64,000 nt of DNA from JAUIAI01 sp049680625 (GTDB lineage Bacteria > Pseudomonadota > Gammaproteobacteria > Burkholderiales > Burkholderiaceae_E), in contig JBAUID010000243.1 in the NCBI GenBank assembly GCA_049680625.1, forward strand, positions 1 to 64,000. Direction: 5' to 3'. This document shows, piece after piece, positions 35,956 through 45,122 of this stretch (position 1 is its first letter; each line of letters begins with the position of its first letter). Below the pieces are notes generated by a model. The model saw only the letters and a list, made by a program, of their open reading frames with translations, had not been told where the DNA came from and searched no databases. Made by a program: the position numbers and the translations under genes.

Positions 35956-36942
35956 TTAGAGGCACTCATTGGACTGGCTCGATAACCACTGACGAACGCG
36001 GGCTGCAATTTTCGGCCCGTCAATTCGAGCGATCGCTTCAAGATTCGGCGCATAACCTGCCGGTAGTCGCGGGGCGCCCAGACGGGCTATGCGAACCCCG
36101 GTTTGCTCTGCCATCGTGGCGGCAATTTCCGCACCGTAGCCAGCGGTTTGCACGGCTTCGTGAACTACTAGCAACCGCCCGGTTGCGGCGCAGGCCGACG
36201 CGACAAGTTCTTTATCCCAGGGCCACAAACTGCGCAGATCAATTACCTGGGCGCTGATGCCGTCGGTCTGCAGATCTTCCGCAGCTTCACATGCCCACTG
36301 CACCGCCCGACTCCAGGTGACGATAGTCAGGTCTGAACCGTCACGTACGATCCGGGCTTTTCCGAGCTGCGCAATATCACCTGAGGCATTGACGTCAACC
36401 TCACCTGCGGTCCCCCACATTTCCTTATGCTCAAGGTAAATCACCGGATCGTCACTAGCCAATGCGGCTCGTAACAAGCTGTAGTTATCCTGTGGTGAAC
36501 CGGGAGCCACCACAACCAGGCCGGGGATATGAGCAAACCAGGCTTCAAGCGATTGGGAATGCTGGGCAGCCGATCCGGCCCATACCCCAATCGGCATCCG
36601 AATTACGGTCGGCACCCGGCCCTGGCCACCGAACATAAATCGGTTTTTTGCCGCCTGATTGACAATTTCGTCAATTGCACATAGAGCAAAATCGATAACT
36701 CGCAGCTCAACCACCGGGCGCAATCCGGTCAGTGCCATACCAACCGCCGAACCCATGATCGTCGCCTCAGAAATTGGCGTATCAATGACCCGGGATGCGC
36801 CGAACTTGTCGAGCAAACCCTTGTACTGTGCAAAAACACCGCCGCGTCCCACATCTTCACCCAGCACAACAACGCTCGGGTCAGCCGTCATTGCATCAGA
36901 CAACGCTTGTGCCGCAGCCTGGGAATAATTCATCTGACTCAT
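35956..36942 (-). CDS. 2-oxo acid (pyruvate or acetoin) dehydrogenase E1, beta subunit
   Basis: Beta subunit of a thiamine diphosphate E1, 328 residues, with EDVGRGGVFAQYKGLLDKFG, DTPISEATIMGSAVGMAL and HSQSLEAWFAHIPGLVVVAP. The ATG chosen overlaps the alpha stop (TAATG) and has GGTGGA upstream; a longer frame would lie inside the alpha gene. No E2 or E3 gene is in the window, so the partner and substrate (pyruvate, acetoin, branched 2-oxo acids) are open. Confidence 0.92.
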   Translation of the reverse strand: MSQMNYSQAAAQALSDAMTADPSVVVLGEDVGRGGVFAQYKGLLDKFGASRVIDTPISEATIMGSAVGMALTGLRPVVELRVIDFALCAIDEIVNQAAKNRFMFGGQGRVPTVIRMPIGVWAGSAAQHSQSLEAWFAHIPGLVVVAPGSPQDNYSLLRAALASDDPVIYLEHKEMWGTAGEVDVNASGDIAQLGKARIVRDGSDLTIVTWSRAVQWACEAAEDLQTDGISAQVIDLRSLWPWDKELVASACAATGRLLVVHEAVQTAGYGAEIAATMAEQTGVRIARLGAPRLPAGYAPNLEAIARIDGPKIAARVRQWLSSQSNECL

Positions 36943-37967
36943 TACATCCACCCCGTGTTGGCCAGATCCTGGACCTGCGTTGTTGCCGCCGACATATCCG
37001 GCCAAGGCGCATTGGCCGCCGTCTGAATAGCCGCAGCAATTTCGTCCGCGGCTGATTTTTCGATAGCTTCAAGCTCTGATACGCCCACCCCATTGGCCAA
37101 CAAGGCATTGCGGGCAATGATTAACGGGTCTTTCTGACGGGCCGCATCCACTTCGGCCGAATCTCGGTAGGCCGCCGGGTCAACCGAGACATGGCCCATG
37201 AATCGGTAGGTGCGGGCGTGCAGCAGGCGCGGGCCAGAGCCATTTTTTATCTCGCTCACCAATTGCTGCGTTGCTGACCAGACGGCGGCAACATCCATGC
37301 CGTCGACCCGAACGGCGGGTACCCCAAAAGCCTCGGCGCGGGCATCAGCACCGGGACCGGCTGACATCGCATCGGTCCGGGTCGTCGCCGACCATTGATT
37401 GTCTTCACAAACGAACAAGACCGGCAACGCAAATGTTGCTGCCCAGTTCAGCCCCTCGGCGAAAGGCCCACGGTTAATCGCGCCGTCACCGAAGAAGGAG
37501 ACTGCCAACCCCGGCTTGGCTTGAATCTTTAACGAATGCGCCGCGCCAACCGCAATCGGCACCCCCGCAGCCACCACCCCGTTGGCACCAAGCATGCCAA
37601 CCGAAAAATCAGCAATGTGCATAGAGCCGCCGCGGCCGCCACAATAACCACCTTCTTTGCCGAACAACTCAAGCATCATGCGTGCCGGATCAGCACCCTT
37701 GGCCAGCGTATGACCGTGTCCGCGGTGAGTCGATGTCAGGTAGTCGGTTGGCGCAAGATGGGCGCACACACCCGCCGCCACGGCCTCCTGGCCAATTGAC
37801 AAGTGTAAAGGCCCACGCACGGCGGCCTGGACAGCGGAGGCTTCCTGGCCGAATGCCGCAACCCCTCCCTGGCTGGCGATATTGGCCGCTTCTTCAAACG
37901 CTCGGATGCGATGCATGGTGTGATAAAGGGCGAGAAAATCTGCCCGATCCGGTGTCCGGTTATTCAA
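36942..37967 (-). CDS. 2-oxo acid (pyruvate or acetoin) dehydrogenase E1, alpha subunit
   Basis: Alpha subunit, 341 residues. ThDP motif GDGAINRG...EDNQW, STHRGHGH phosphate loop and GGYCGGRGGSMHIAD match AcoA/PdhA-type E1. A repeated Ala/Gly-rich stretch near residues 35-52 (ASQGGVAAFGQEASAVQA) is longer than usual in the family. Forms the enzyme with the beta gene downstream; no lipoyl E2 nearby. Confidence 0.92.
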   Translation of the reverse strand: MNNRTPDRADFLALYHTMHRIRAFEEAANIASQGGVAAFGQEASAVQAAVRGPLHLSIGQEAVAAGVCAHLAPTDYLTSTHRGHGHTLAKGADPARMMLELFGKEGGYCGGRGGSMHIADFSVGMLGANGVVAAGVPIAVGAAHSLKIQAKPGLAVSFFGDGAINRGPFAEGLNWAATFALPVLFVCEDNQWSATTRTDAMSAGPGADARAEAFGVPAVRVDGMDVAAVWSATQQLVSEIKNGSGPRLLHARTYRFMGHVSVDPAAYRDSAEVDAARQKDPLIIARNALLANGVGVSELEAIEKSAADEIAAAIQTAANAPWPDMSAATTQVQDLANTGWM

Positions 37968-38151
37968 TGCTCTGTTCTCCTGTCAGCGCTGCCCTCTTGC
38001 GCAAAGAAAATGCGCATACGTGATGCAACGCGATGTGGGGACAATGTCCTCAAGACAATCAGGCTCGGCTCGTGCCGGTCGCAATTGTCGGGGCTTTGTG
38101 GAATGCTAGCGTGAAACCCGGGCAGCAATCGACGTGAACAACCACTTCACA

Positions 38152-39549
38152 TTATTTTCCGATGCAGAAACTGCTGAAGATTTCCCCCAGCAAATCGTCA
38201 GCGGTAAATTCACCGGTTATTGCCGATAATGCTCGCTGGGCAAGCCGTAATTCTTCAGCAAGCAACTCTAACCCACCAGCCCATGCCTGGTTAGCTCGGG
38301 TCAGGTGACCCTGGGCAGCATTCAGAGCCTGCAAATGCCGCTCGCGCGCAATAAACTGCGACTCTGCCGCACCCTGCCAGCCTGCCAGCGCCAACAACCG
38401 GGCGCGCAACAAATCCAGGCCAAGACCGGTATCAGCACTGAGCCACACGGCCTTGTCACCGTCCGATGAAGCAGCCATATTCAGCAAATCAATTTTGTTA
38501 AAAATGTCGAGCTGCGCAGCCCCAGCGCTGCGGGCAATCGCAATCACCTCACTGGCCAATGCGTCGTCAAGACAGGCAGTTTCTTCACCATGATGGGCGA
38601 CGCGAACATGCAGAACAACATCCGCCCGGGCAATAGCTGCGCGCGTGCGTTCAATACCAATCCGCTCAATCGCATCATCGGTATCGTGCAGACCAGCGGT
38701 ATCGACGATGTGCAACGGTACGCCGTCAATTTGAATGTCTTCAGACACCTTGTCCCGGGTTGTGCCGGCAATTGGGCTGACTATTGCCGACTCTTCACCG
38801 GCAAGCGCATTGAGCAGGGATGACTTCCCTACATTGGGCGCACCGGCAATCACCACCGACATGCCGTCACGCAGCAACACGCCACGGCCGGCGGCCTGCT
38901 GCAAATCAGTCAATGCGGATTGCAGTTTCGCAAGCTGGCCAGCCGCATCAGCACCTTCCAGGGCGTCAACTTCTTCTTCGGGAAAATCCAAGGTGGCTTC
39001 CACCAGCATTCGCAAGTGGGTCAGCTGACCGACCAGAGCGTTCACCCGCTGCGAGAATTCACCCGCCAGCGACCGGCTCGCAGAGCGCGCCGCCTGGGCC
39101 GAACTGGCATCAATCAGGTCAGCTACCGCCTCGGCCTGGGCCAGGTCGAGCTTGTTGTTCAGAAAGGCACGTTCGGTGAATTCGCCGGGTCGGGCGATTC
39201 GAAGCTCAAGATGCTGACCAGCCTGCAGAATACGGTTCAGCAATATCTGCATCACCACTGGGCCACCGTGACCTTGAAACTCCAGAACATCTTCGCCGGT
39301 ATAAGAGTCTGGACCCGGAAACCAAAAGGTCAGGCCATGGTCGATGACCTCACCGGTAGCATCAAGAAACGGGCCATAAGTTGCATAACGGGGTTTCAGT
39401 GCGGATCCAATCGCCTTACCGGTGATAGCAACAGCAATGTCATCCAGCCCCTGGCCAGATACCCGGATGACGCCAATTGCACCGCGCCCGGCCGCGGTGG
39501 CCACCGCAACAACCGGATCTGACCGACCCCGGGTTGCCGCGCGCTGCAC
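38152..39549 (-). CDS. mnmE: tRNA modification GTPase MnmE
   Basis: GTPase of 465 residues that with MnmG makes cmnm5U34 in tRNA. N-terminal folate-binding domain (VAVATAAGRGAIGVIRVSG), G1 GAPNVGKSSLLNAL, DTAGLHDTDD switch and the C-terminal FCIGK with the essential Cys. The GTG start lies 2 bases after the yidC stop with AAAGG before it; longer frames would overlap yidC. Confidence 0.97.
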   Translation of the reverse strand: MQRAATRGRSDPVVAVATAAGRGAIGVIRVSGQGLDDIAVAITGKAIGSALKPRYATYGPFLDATGEVIDHGLTFWFPGPDSYTGEDVLEFQGHGGPVVMQILLNRILQAGQHLELRIARPGEFTERAFLNNKLDLAQAEAVADLIDASSAQAARSASRSLAGEFSQRVNALVGQLTHLRMLVEATLDFPEEEVDALEGADAAGQLAKLQSALTDLQQAAGRGVLLRDGMSVVIAGAPNVGKSSLLNALAGEESAIVSPIAGTTRDKVSEDIQIDGVPLHIVDTAGLHDTDDAIERIGIERTRAAIARADVVLHVRVAHHGEETACLDDALASEVIAIARSAGAAQLDIFNKIDLLNMAASSDGDKAVWLSADTGLGLDLLRARLLALAGWQGAAESQFIARERHLQALNAAQGHLTRANQAWAGGLELLAEELRLAQRALSAITGEFTADDLLGEIFSSFCIGK

Positions 39550-39551
39550 GT

Positions 39552-41252
39552 TCAGCCTTTGACGATCTTGCGGGTTATTACCCACTGCTGCGCAATCGAG
39601 TACAAGTTGTTCACCAGCCAGTACAACACCAGACCGGCCGGGAAAAAGAAGAACATGACCGAGAAAATAATAGGCATCGCCATCATGACTTTCGCCTGTA
39701 CCGGGTCCGGTGGCGTTGGGTTGAGCCTGACCTGCACAAACATACTGATCGCCATCAGCAGAGGCAGAAGGTAGTATGGGTCTGGTGACTGCAGGTCTTT
39801 GATCCAGCCTATCCATGGCGCGTCACGCATTTCTACGGAGGCCAGTAACACCCAGTACAAGGAAATAAACACCGGAATCTGCACCAGAATTGGCAGACAA
39901 CCGCCCAACGGATTGATTTTTTCGTTCTTGTACAACTCCATCATCGCCTGATTCATCTTGGCCCGGTCATCACCAAACTTTTCTTTCATCGCCTGCAGGC
40001 GCGGCGCAACGGCTTTCATCCGGGCCATCGATTTATAACTGGCGGCCTGCAACGGGAAAAAGATTGTCTTGATGATGAGGGTCAGCAACACGATTGCCCA
40101 GCCCCAGTTACCAACAATGCTGTGCAACTTCTCTAACAGCCAATAAATTGGCTTACACAAAACCGTCAGGAAACCATAGTCAATAGTCAACTCGAGGCCG
40201 GGAGCAATTTTTGCCAGTGCACGCTGGTCCTGCGGGCCAACAAATAACTGCGATGTCGTCGTCACGGACTGTCCGGCACCTAGTGGGGCGAGCGGCTCTT
40301 TCATTCCGATGGAATACAAACCGGCACCAGCCAGCTGGGTGTAATAGTCGCGGGCCACACCTTGTGTGGGAATCCAGGCGCTCGCGAAATAGTGCTGCAT
40401 CATGCCGATCCAGCCGTCTGCAGCTGCTTTCACATACTCCGCAGATTTGTCCGCGATATCGTCAAGCGGAATTTTGTTGAACTTACCCTCCTCCGTGTAC
40501 ATCATCGGGCCAACGAAGGTACGGATATAAAAAGAATCGTCACCGGCCGGCACGTGGTTATCACGGGTCAGTTGGCGGTAAACCACCGGAGAAAGTGGGC
40601 CCTCACTTACGTTAGAGACGGTTTCAGCCAGGTCAAGAAGATAAGATCCTGACGCAAGTCGGTAAGTTCGCTCAACTTTTAAGCCACCTTCTTCTGCCGC
40701 CAGTACCAGCTCACCTGGCGAACTACGCACAACCGTCATATTGGTATGGTGGGTCGCAAACTGGCTGCCCGCTGGCGCGTTGATCAGGCCGGTTTGGGCA
40801 AGATAAGTATTGCCGGGCAATGACTCAAACAACACAATATTGCCGTCGGTGACCCGATCCCGATGCTCTAACAACTCAGCTCGACGAATTACCCCGCCAC
40901 GGGTGCTTATCGACAGTAATAGCTTGTCGTTGCGTAGTTCTACCGACTGCGCGTCGGGCTGACCCGAGGCAGCAGCGGTTGTCGCAGGCGCCACAGAGCC
41001 AGCCGCTGATGTGGTGTTCGCAGTAGGAACTGCCCCATCATTGCCTGAAGCAGTCTGACCAGCCGGTACTCCGGACGCAGCCGACCCCGTGGCGCTTGCG
41101 GCCCCGGTGGTCGGGGTTATTTCAGCCGGCACCGGCTGAGACGGCCCAAACACTGACGGGCCGCCATTGTGTTGCTGCCAGGCATCCCATAGCAGTAACA
41201 ATGACATGGAGAAAATGACCCAGAGAATGGTTCGCTGCGTTTGGGTTTGCAT
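39552..41252 (-). CDS. yidC: Membrane protein insertase YidC
   Basis: Insertase of 566 residues: N-terminal helix (RTILWVIFSMSLLLLWDAW), a low-complexity Ala/Thr/Ser/Gly linker near 50-100, the periplasmic beta domain, and the conserved C-terminal helix bundle with LLTLIIKTIFFPLQAASYKS (positively charged groove) and NPLGGCLPILVQIPVFISLY. Core of the rpmH-rnpA-yidD-yidC-mnmE cluster. Confidence 0.98.
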   Translation of the reverse strand: MQTQTQRTILWVIFSMSLLLLWDAWQQHNGGPSVFGPSQPVPAEITPTTGAASATGSAASGVPAGQTASGNDGAVPTANTTSAAGSVAPATTAAASGQPDAQSVELRNDKLLLSISTRGGVIRRAELLEHRDRVTDGNIVLFESLPGNTYLAQTGLINAPAGSQFATHHTNMTVVRSSPGELVLAAEEGGLKVERTYRLASGSYLLDLAETVSNVSEGPLSPVVYRQLTRDNHVPAGDDSFYIRTFVGPMMYTEEGKFNKIPLDDIADKSAEYVKAAADGWIGMMQHYFASAWIPTQGVARDYYTQLAGAGLYSIGMKEPLAPLGAGQSVTTTSQLFVGPQDQRALAKIAPGLELTIDYGFLTVLCKPIYWLLEKLHSIVGNWGWAIVLLTLIIKTIFFPLQAASYKSMARMKAVAPRLQAMKEKFGDDRAKMNQAMMELYKNEKINPLGGCLPILVQIPVFISLYWVLLASVEMRDAPWIGWIKDLQSPDPYYLLPLLMAISMFVQVRLNPTPPDPVQAKVMMAMPIIFSVMFFFFPAGLVLYWLVNNLYSIAQQWVITRKIVKG

Positions 41253-41260
41253 AAGTTTGA

Positions 41261-41608
41261 TCAGGATTCAGTCGTTTGTCCGGCACAACGGCCGGCGCAA
41301 TGGGATTGTTCGGAATGCAGATGTGTTGAGAGTTGGGACAGCTTGGCGGGCGGAACTTCGTCCAGACCACTGCCACCCAGCGGATGGCAGCGAGATAATC
41401 GGCAGATCGCCAGCCAGCCACCCCGCAATGGGCCATGTAACTGAACGGCCTGGACGGCGTAGTCAGAACAACTGGGCACGAAGCGACAGCTTGGTGCCAG
41501 CCAACTGCTAAACACCAGTTGCCAGGCCCTGGCTACCCAAATCATCAGCGCACCCATGCGGCTCACCGGTCGCGGGCTGACAATAATACGGTAGCCGTCA
41601 CTGGGCAT
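41261..41608 (-). CDS. yidD: Membrane protein insertion efficiency factor YidD
   Basis: Small membrane-associated protein of up to 115 residues with the family pattern CRFVPSCSDYA, the HGPLRGGWLAICRLSRCHP segment and GLDEVP. The C-terminus after DEVPPAKLS is longer and polar. The first ATG overlaps the rnpA stop region by 11 bases; MGALM (17 residues later) is an alternative start closer to family length. Confidence 0.92.
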   Translation of the reverse strand: MPSDGYRIIVSPRPVSRMGALMIWVARAWQLVFSSWLAPSCRFVPSCSDYAVQAVQLHGPLRGGWLAICRLSRCHPLGGSGLDEVPPAKLSQLSTHLHSEQSHCAGRCAGQTTES

Positions 41609-42095
41609 CGGGCTTTCCGAGATATTGATCCATCAATTCTTCCAGTTCCTGCCGCCAGATTGTTTTTCGTTTGGGCCGGCTGATCTGCCCAATTCCTGCC
41701 GGCAATGCCGTCATTCGAAGCAAAGCATCATCTATTCGGCCGGAATGCGTGCCTACCCGCTTGCGCCATGCCTCGCGGGCCGCGCGCCGCACCGCATTCC
41801 GATCGACCGCCCGCCTGAGCAAACGTTTGGGCACGGCCAGCAGTAATTTTGCCTGATTGTGCGCAAGTGTTTGGCTGCCAGGGTTTGTATTGCCGCTGCG
41901 CGGGTCAGTTCCAGGAGGCGAAACCACAGGCTTACGCCGAACCGGGGCAACCGCGAAGTAGCGCCCGGCAGCCCTTGGCATTCGAGGCGCTCGAGATTGC
42001 CCTACCCGCATACCAGCGGTTTTTTCTGGAGGCGCTTGTGTACCAGCCAACGAATCTGAACCGGTTTGGCGTGGCGAAACAGGTTTAATAGGCAT
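41598..42095 (-). CDS. rnpA: Ribonuclease P protein component
   Basis: Protein cofactor of RNase P for tRNA 5' maturation. The diagnostic RNA-binding motif is AVPKRLLRRAVDRNAVRRAAREAWR near residues 88-112. The frame is 165 residues, longer than the usual 115-125; the first 40 or so residues (Gly, Pro, Ser and Arg rich) look non-conserved, and MPRAAGRYFAV near residue 39 could be the real start. Unusual is the 422-base gap to rpmH. Confidence 0.9.
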   Translation of the reverse strand: MPIKPVSPRQTGSDSLAGTQAPPEKTAGMRVGQSRAPRMPRAAGRYFAVAPVRRKPVVSPPGTDPRSGNTNPGSQTLAHNQAKLLLAVPKRLLRRAVDRNAVRRAAREAWRKRVGTHSGRIDDALLRMTALPAGIGQISRPKRKTIWRQELEELMDQYLGKPDAQ

Positions 42096-42517
42096 TACTG
42101 AGTACTACCGGACATCGTTTTACCGGGAAACTATCTGGGGAACCGGGATACCGGCATGACACCATCGGGTAGCGATACCGCAACGCAAGACCGCCAGTGG
42201 CCCTGGGAGCCACAAATCACTGCTTGCCGCTCCCGAGATCAGGCCTGACGCTCGAATATAGACGGAACGGCTGGATTGGCCGCCTAAACTGCGGTAGCCA
42301 TGTGGCTATATGGCCAGGCGACAAATTACTGCTAACTGCTGGGCTAACCTGCTGGACTTAACCTATTGCTTGCACCGGCTAAACACCGGAAACCTTGCCT
42401 GACACGGCAAAATGCTCGGCCATGACAAGCCGATTGCTGCAAAATTGCTGCGAAATTAGTTCAGCCAAATTGCTACAGCGGATAAAACCTCTAGCGGAAA
42501 AAACCTCTATTAAAGGC
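42096..42517. other. rpmH-rnpA spacer, unusually long
   Basis: No gene recognised in 422 bases where these two genes are normally adjacent. Repetitive short sequence (TGCTGCAAAATTGCTGCGAAATT; ACCGGGATACCGGCA) is present, but no clear terminator or promoter. Confidence 0.5.
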
Positions 42518-42652
42518 TTAAACAGATAAACGCTTACGGCCCTTGGCGCGGCGGGCATTTATTACCGCGCGACCGCCACGGGTTTTCATGCGCACGCGAA
42601 ACCCGTGGGTACGCTGGCGCTTAACTTTGGATGGTTGATATGTACGTTTCAT
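42518..42652 (-). CDS. rpmH: Ribosomal protein L34
   Basis: 44-residue L34 of the large ribosomal subunit. Reads MKRTYQPSKVKRQRTHGF, then TRGGRAVINARRAKGRKRL, the near-invariant family sequence. Too short for the usual length filter. Marks the left side of the origin region. Confidence 0.99.
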   Translation of the reverse strand: MKRTYQPSKVKRQRTHGFRVRMKTRGGRAVINARRAKGRKRLSV

Positions 42653-43393
42653 TGCTATGCCGGGACTTTAAAAAAGCCCTCGATTACACCTTGTACCCCC
42701 TATTGTTGTCAATCTTTGTTTTGCTTTTAGGCGACAGAAACCAGTAAAATGATCGGTTCCGCTGACACATCACGAACAGGGTGGTGATTCCGATTGATAC
42801 ACCAATGAATGGGGCACTGGAATTGGGCTCTGGAATTGGGCACCGAATACGCGGCACTGAATGCGCGACACTGAATGCGGCAGAGTACAACGCGGTAGCA
42901 CATGCGGCTCTTCGAGCTAATTCACACCTAATTTACAGGCAAAACTCAGGCAAAACTCAGGCAAAAAATAGGCAAAACGCGAAATACAGGCTGGCGAAAC
43001 ATGCTGATAAGCTGTGAGCCATTGTTGGCAAAAACGAGCAGAGAAGCAAAATCAATAAATTTAGGCCGCGAAACAAGAATTTAGAAAAAACAGGAAATTA
43101 AAGCGACTGGAACTGGCATACCACTGGAACCGGAAAACGACTGGAACACCGAAGGCACTCTTAAAACAATCACGGCTGAATGCAGATCACGTATTTGTTA
43201 CCACGACCATGGCAACAATTCGGCTGATCGACACCAGGCTCTTCAGCTGAACGAATTTTTACAAGATCAACGGCGTAGTTTTTAACCAGCGGTTTAAGAA
43301 ACGCTTAAACACCAAGCGATTCGAAACCAGTTAACAAACAACAGCGGACGACGGGGTGCCTCGATTGAGGCTTAGGCAGGGACTAAAAAAAGT
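42653..43393. other. rpmH-dnaA intergenic region, candidate origin or dnaA control region
   Basis: 741 bases between divergent rpmH and dnaA, the usual site of oriC in this group. It contains four 11-bp iteron-like copies of CAGGCAAAACT at 42936-42980 and several degenerate ACTGGAA/ACTGAAT repeats near 42815-42885 and 43110-43150. I found no perfect TTATCCACA box here. Promoters for rpmH and dnaA must also lie here. Confidence 0.55.
42936..42980. repeat. Four iteron-like repeats upstream of dnaA
   Basis: CAGGCAAAACT, CAGGCAAAACT, CAGGCAAAAAAT and AGGCAAAACGC follow each other without gaps, 414-458 bases before the dnaA start. They could bind an initiator or be slippage products. Confidence 0.7.
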
Positions 43394-44848
43394 ATGAAAA
43401 AGGAACAATGGCTGGAATGCCTGGAAAAACTGGAAACAGAAGTATCCCCGCAAAAATTCAGACCATGGATCAAGCCGCTGCAATATCTTGGCTTCGACAA
43501 GGACAACAACTTATTAAAACTTGGCTTGGCCAGCACCTTAAAACTCAACATGGTGAGGGAAAACTTTCTCTCAATCATCGAGCAAACCGTCAGCCAGTAC
43601 ACGGGTAAAGAAGTCCGCATATCCTTGCAGGTAGGGTCTCCGTCGACAGCAATGGCAAGCGGCATTCAGACAGCATCACACAATAGTGTCCCTGCGCCTC
43701 CAAACCCTGCCGGCGCCGTACTGCAACAGACACAAACCCAAATACCAGATGCTGAGCCCAGACCTGCATCAACACCTACCCTCCCCGGAATTGCCACCTC
43801 GGCGAACGGATCAGTTCGCCTGATAAAAGAATTCACCTTTGAAAATCTGGTGGACGGCAAGTCAAATCAAATGGCTATTTCCGCAGCCATGCAGGTAGTA
43901 GATCAGCCAGGTGTCGCATACAACCCGTTGTTTCTTTACGGCGGGGTTGGCCTGGGTAAAACCCATTTGCTCAACGCAATCGGCAACGCCTACTTACAAC
44001 GCAACCCCGGCGCAAAAATTGCCTATCTGCATGCCCAGACATATTTCGACGAAATGGTGTTGGCTATCCAGAGGCGTACCCCACACGACTTCAAGCGAAA
44101 ATACCAGTCACTAGACCTGATGCTCATCGATGACATCCAGTTTCTGGGCAACCGCGATCGCACCCAGGAAGAGTTCTTCTATACCTTTGAAGCCTTATTG
44201 TCGGCGCGTAAGCAAATGGTCATCACAGGCGATACTTACCCGCGTCATTTGTCTGCCTTCCAGGAACGACTGATTTCCCGCTTTGGTAGTGGCCTGATTG
44301 TAGAAATTGAGCCACCCGAGCTAGAGCTCCGGGTAGCGATCCTGCTGCGCAAAGGTGAACAATTAAAGCGCGAACGCCCGGATTTTCCGCACCTGCCAGA
44401 TGATGTCGCCTTGTTTATTGCCAAAAACGTCCGAAGTAACGTGCGTGAACTTGAGGGTGCGTTAATTCGCACCCTGGCTTTCGCCAGCTTCCGTAAACTG
44501 GAACTAACGGTTGATGTTGCCCGTGAAGCCAGTCGCGACCTGCTCAAACAAAATCAACGGCCGATCTCCATCGAGCAAATCCAGAAAACCGTCGCAGACC
44601 AGTTTAAAATCCGTATTGCTGATATGTACTCTAAACGCCGCCCAGCCAATATTGCCAGGGCTCGGCAAGTAGCGATGTACCTTGCCAAAGAAATGACCCT
44701 GAAAAGCTACCCGGAAATCGGAGAGGCCTTTGGCGGGCGAGATCACACGACAGTAATGCACGCAGTCAAACGCATCACCGACTTACGGCAAAAGGATGCC
44801 GACCTGAATCACCAGATTCATTTGCTGGAGCAATCCTTACGACCCTGA
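43394..44848 (+). CDS. dnaA: Chromosomal replication initiator protein DnaA
   Basis: AAA+ initiator of 484 residues. Domain I 1-80, variable linker 82-140 (Pro/Thr/Ala rich), AAA+ domain with Walker A GGVGLGKT at 183-190 and Walker B LMLIDD at 242-247, then DNA-binding domain IV with GRDHTTVMHAV near residue 455. Followed by dnaN after 274 bases that contain DnaA boxes. Confidence 0.99.
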   Translation: MKKEQWLECLEKLETEVSPQKFRPWIKPLQYLGFDKDNNLLKLGLASTLKLNMVRENFLSIIEQTVSQYTGKEVRISLQVGSPSTAMASGIQTASHNSVPAPPNPAGAVLQQTQTQIPDAEPRPASTPTLPGIATSANGSVRLIKEFTFENLVDGKSNQMAISAAMQVVDQPGVAYNPLFLYGGVGLGKTHLLNAIGNAYLQRNPGAKIAYLHAQTYFDEMVLAIQRRTPHDFKRKYQSLDLMLIDDIQFLGNRDRTQEEFFYTFEALLSARKQMVITGDTYPRHLSAFQERLISRFGSGLIVEIEPPELELRVAILLRKGEQLKRERPDFPHLPDDVALFIAKNVRSNVRELEGALIRTLAFASFRKLELTVDVAREASRDLLKQNQRPISIEQIQKTVADQFKIRIADMYSKRRPANIARARQVAMYLAKEMTLKSYPEIGEAFGGRDHTTVMHAVKRITDLRQKDADLNHQIHLLEQSLRP

Positions 44849-44888
44849 AACGGGCTAAAAGCTCACGGCTTAGGAAGAAAGAACAACT

Positions 44889-44897
44889 TGTGTATAA
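44889..44897 (-). promoter_or_regulatory. DnaA box (TTATACACA)
   Basis: The minus strand reads TTATACACA, fitting the relaxed DnaA consensus TTWTNCACA. Lies 41 bases after the dnaA stop, in the dnaA-dnaN spacer. Confidence 0.65.
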
Positions 44898-45067
44898 CCT
44901 CGGTATAAGTTGTGAACGAAAATCGATCAAATCCTGGCTTTTTGTCCTTATGCTCAACAAACAGGCAGAATCAAGGCAACTTATCCTTTTCCGTACACAG
45001 GCTAATCCTCACTAATACACAAGCTAAAAACCGGCTGAGAACCCTGCCAACAGGTACGTTTTGCAAG

Positions 45068-45076
45068 TTATCCACA
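45068..45076 (+). promoter_or_regulatory. Perfect DnaA box (TTATCCACA)
   Basis: Consensus R-type DnaA box 47 bases before dnaN. An AT-rich stretch (GTTATATATAAAAC) follows at 45108-45120. Together with the box at 44889 this spacer could be part of the origin or regulate dnaN. Confidence 0.75.
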
Positions 45077-45122
45077 GCATTGACCCTCTAACAGCAACTA
45101 ACAACAGTTATATATAAAACAA

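Noticed and set aside
36943..37005. Longer E1 beta with 21 extra residues
   Set aside because: Lies inside the E1 alpha gene; the overlapping TAATG with a ribosome site is a better start.
39550..39816. Longer MnmE with about 89 extra N-terminal residues
   Set aside because: The extension lies entirely inside yidC in another frame; the GTG at 39549 gives the normal family N-terminus.
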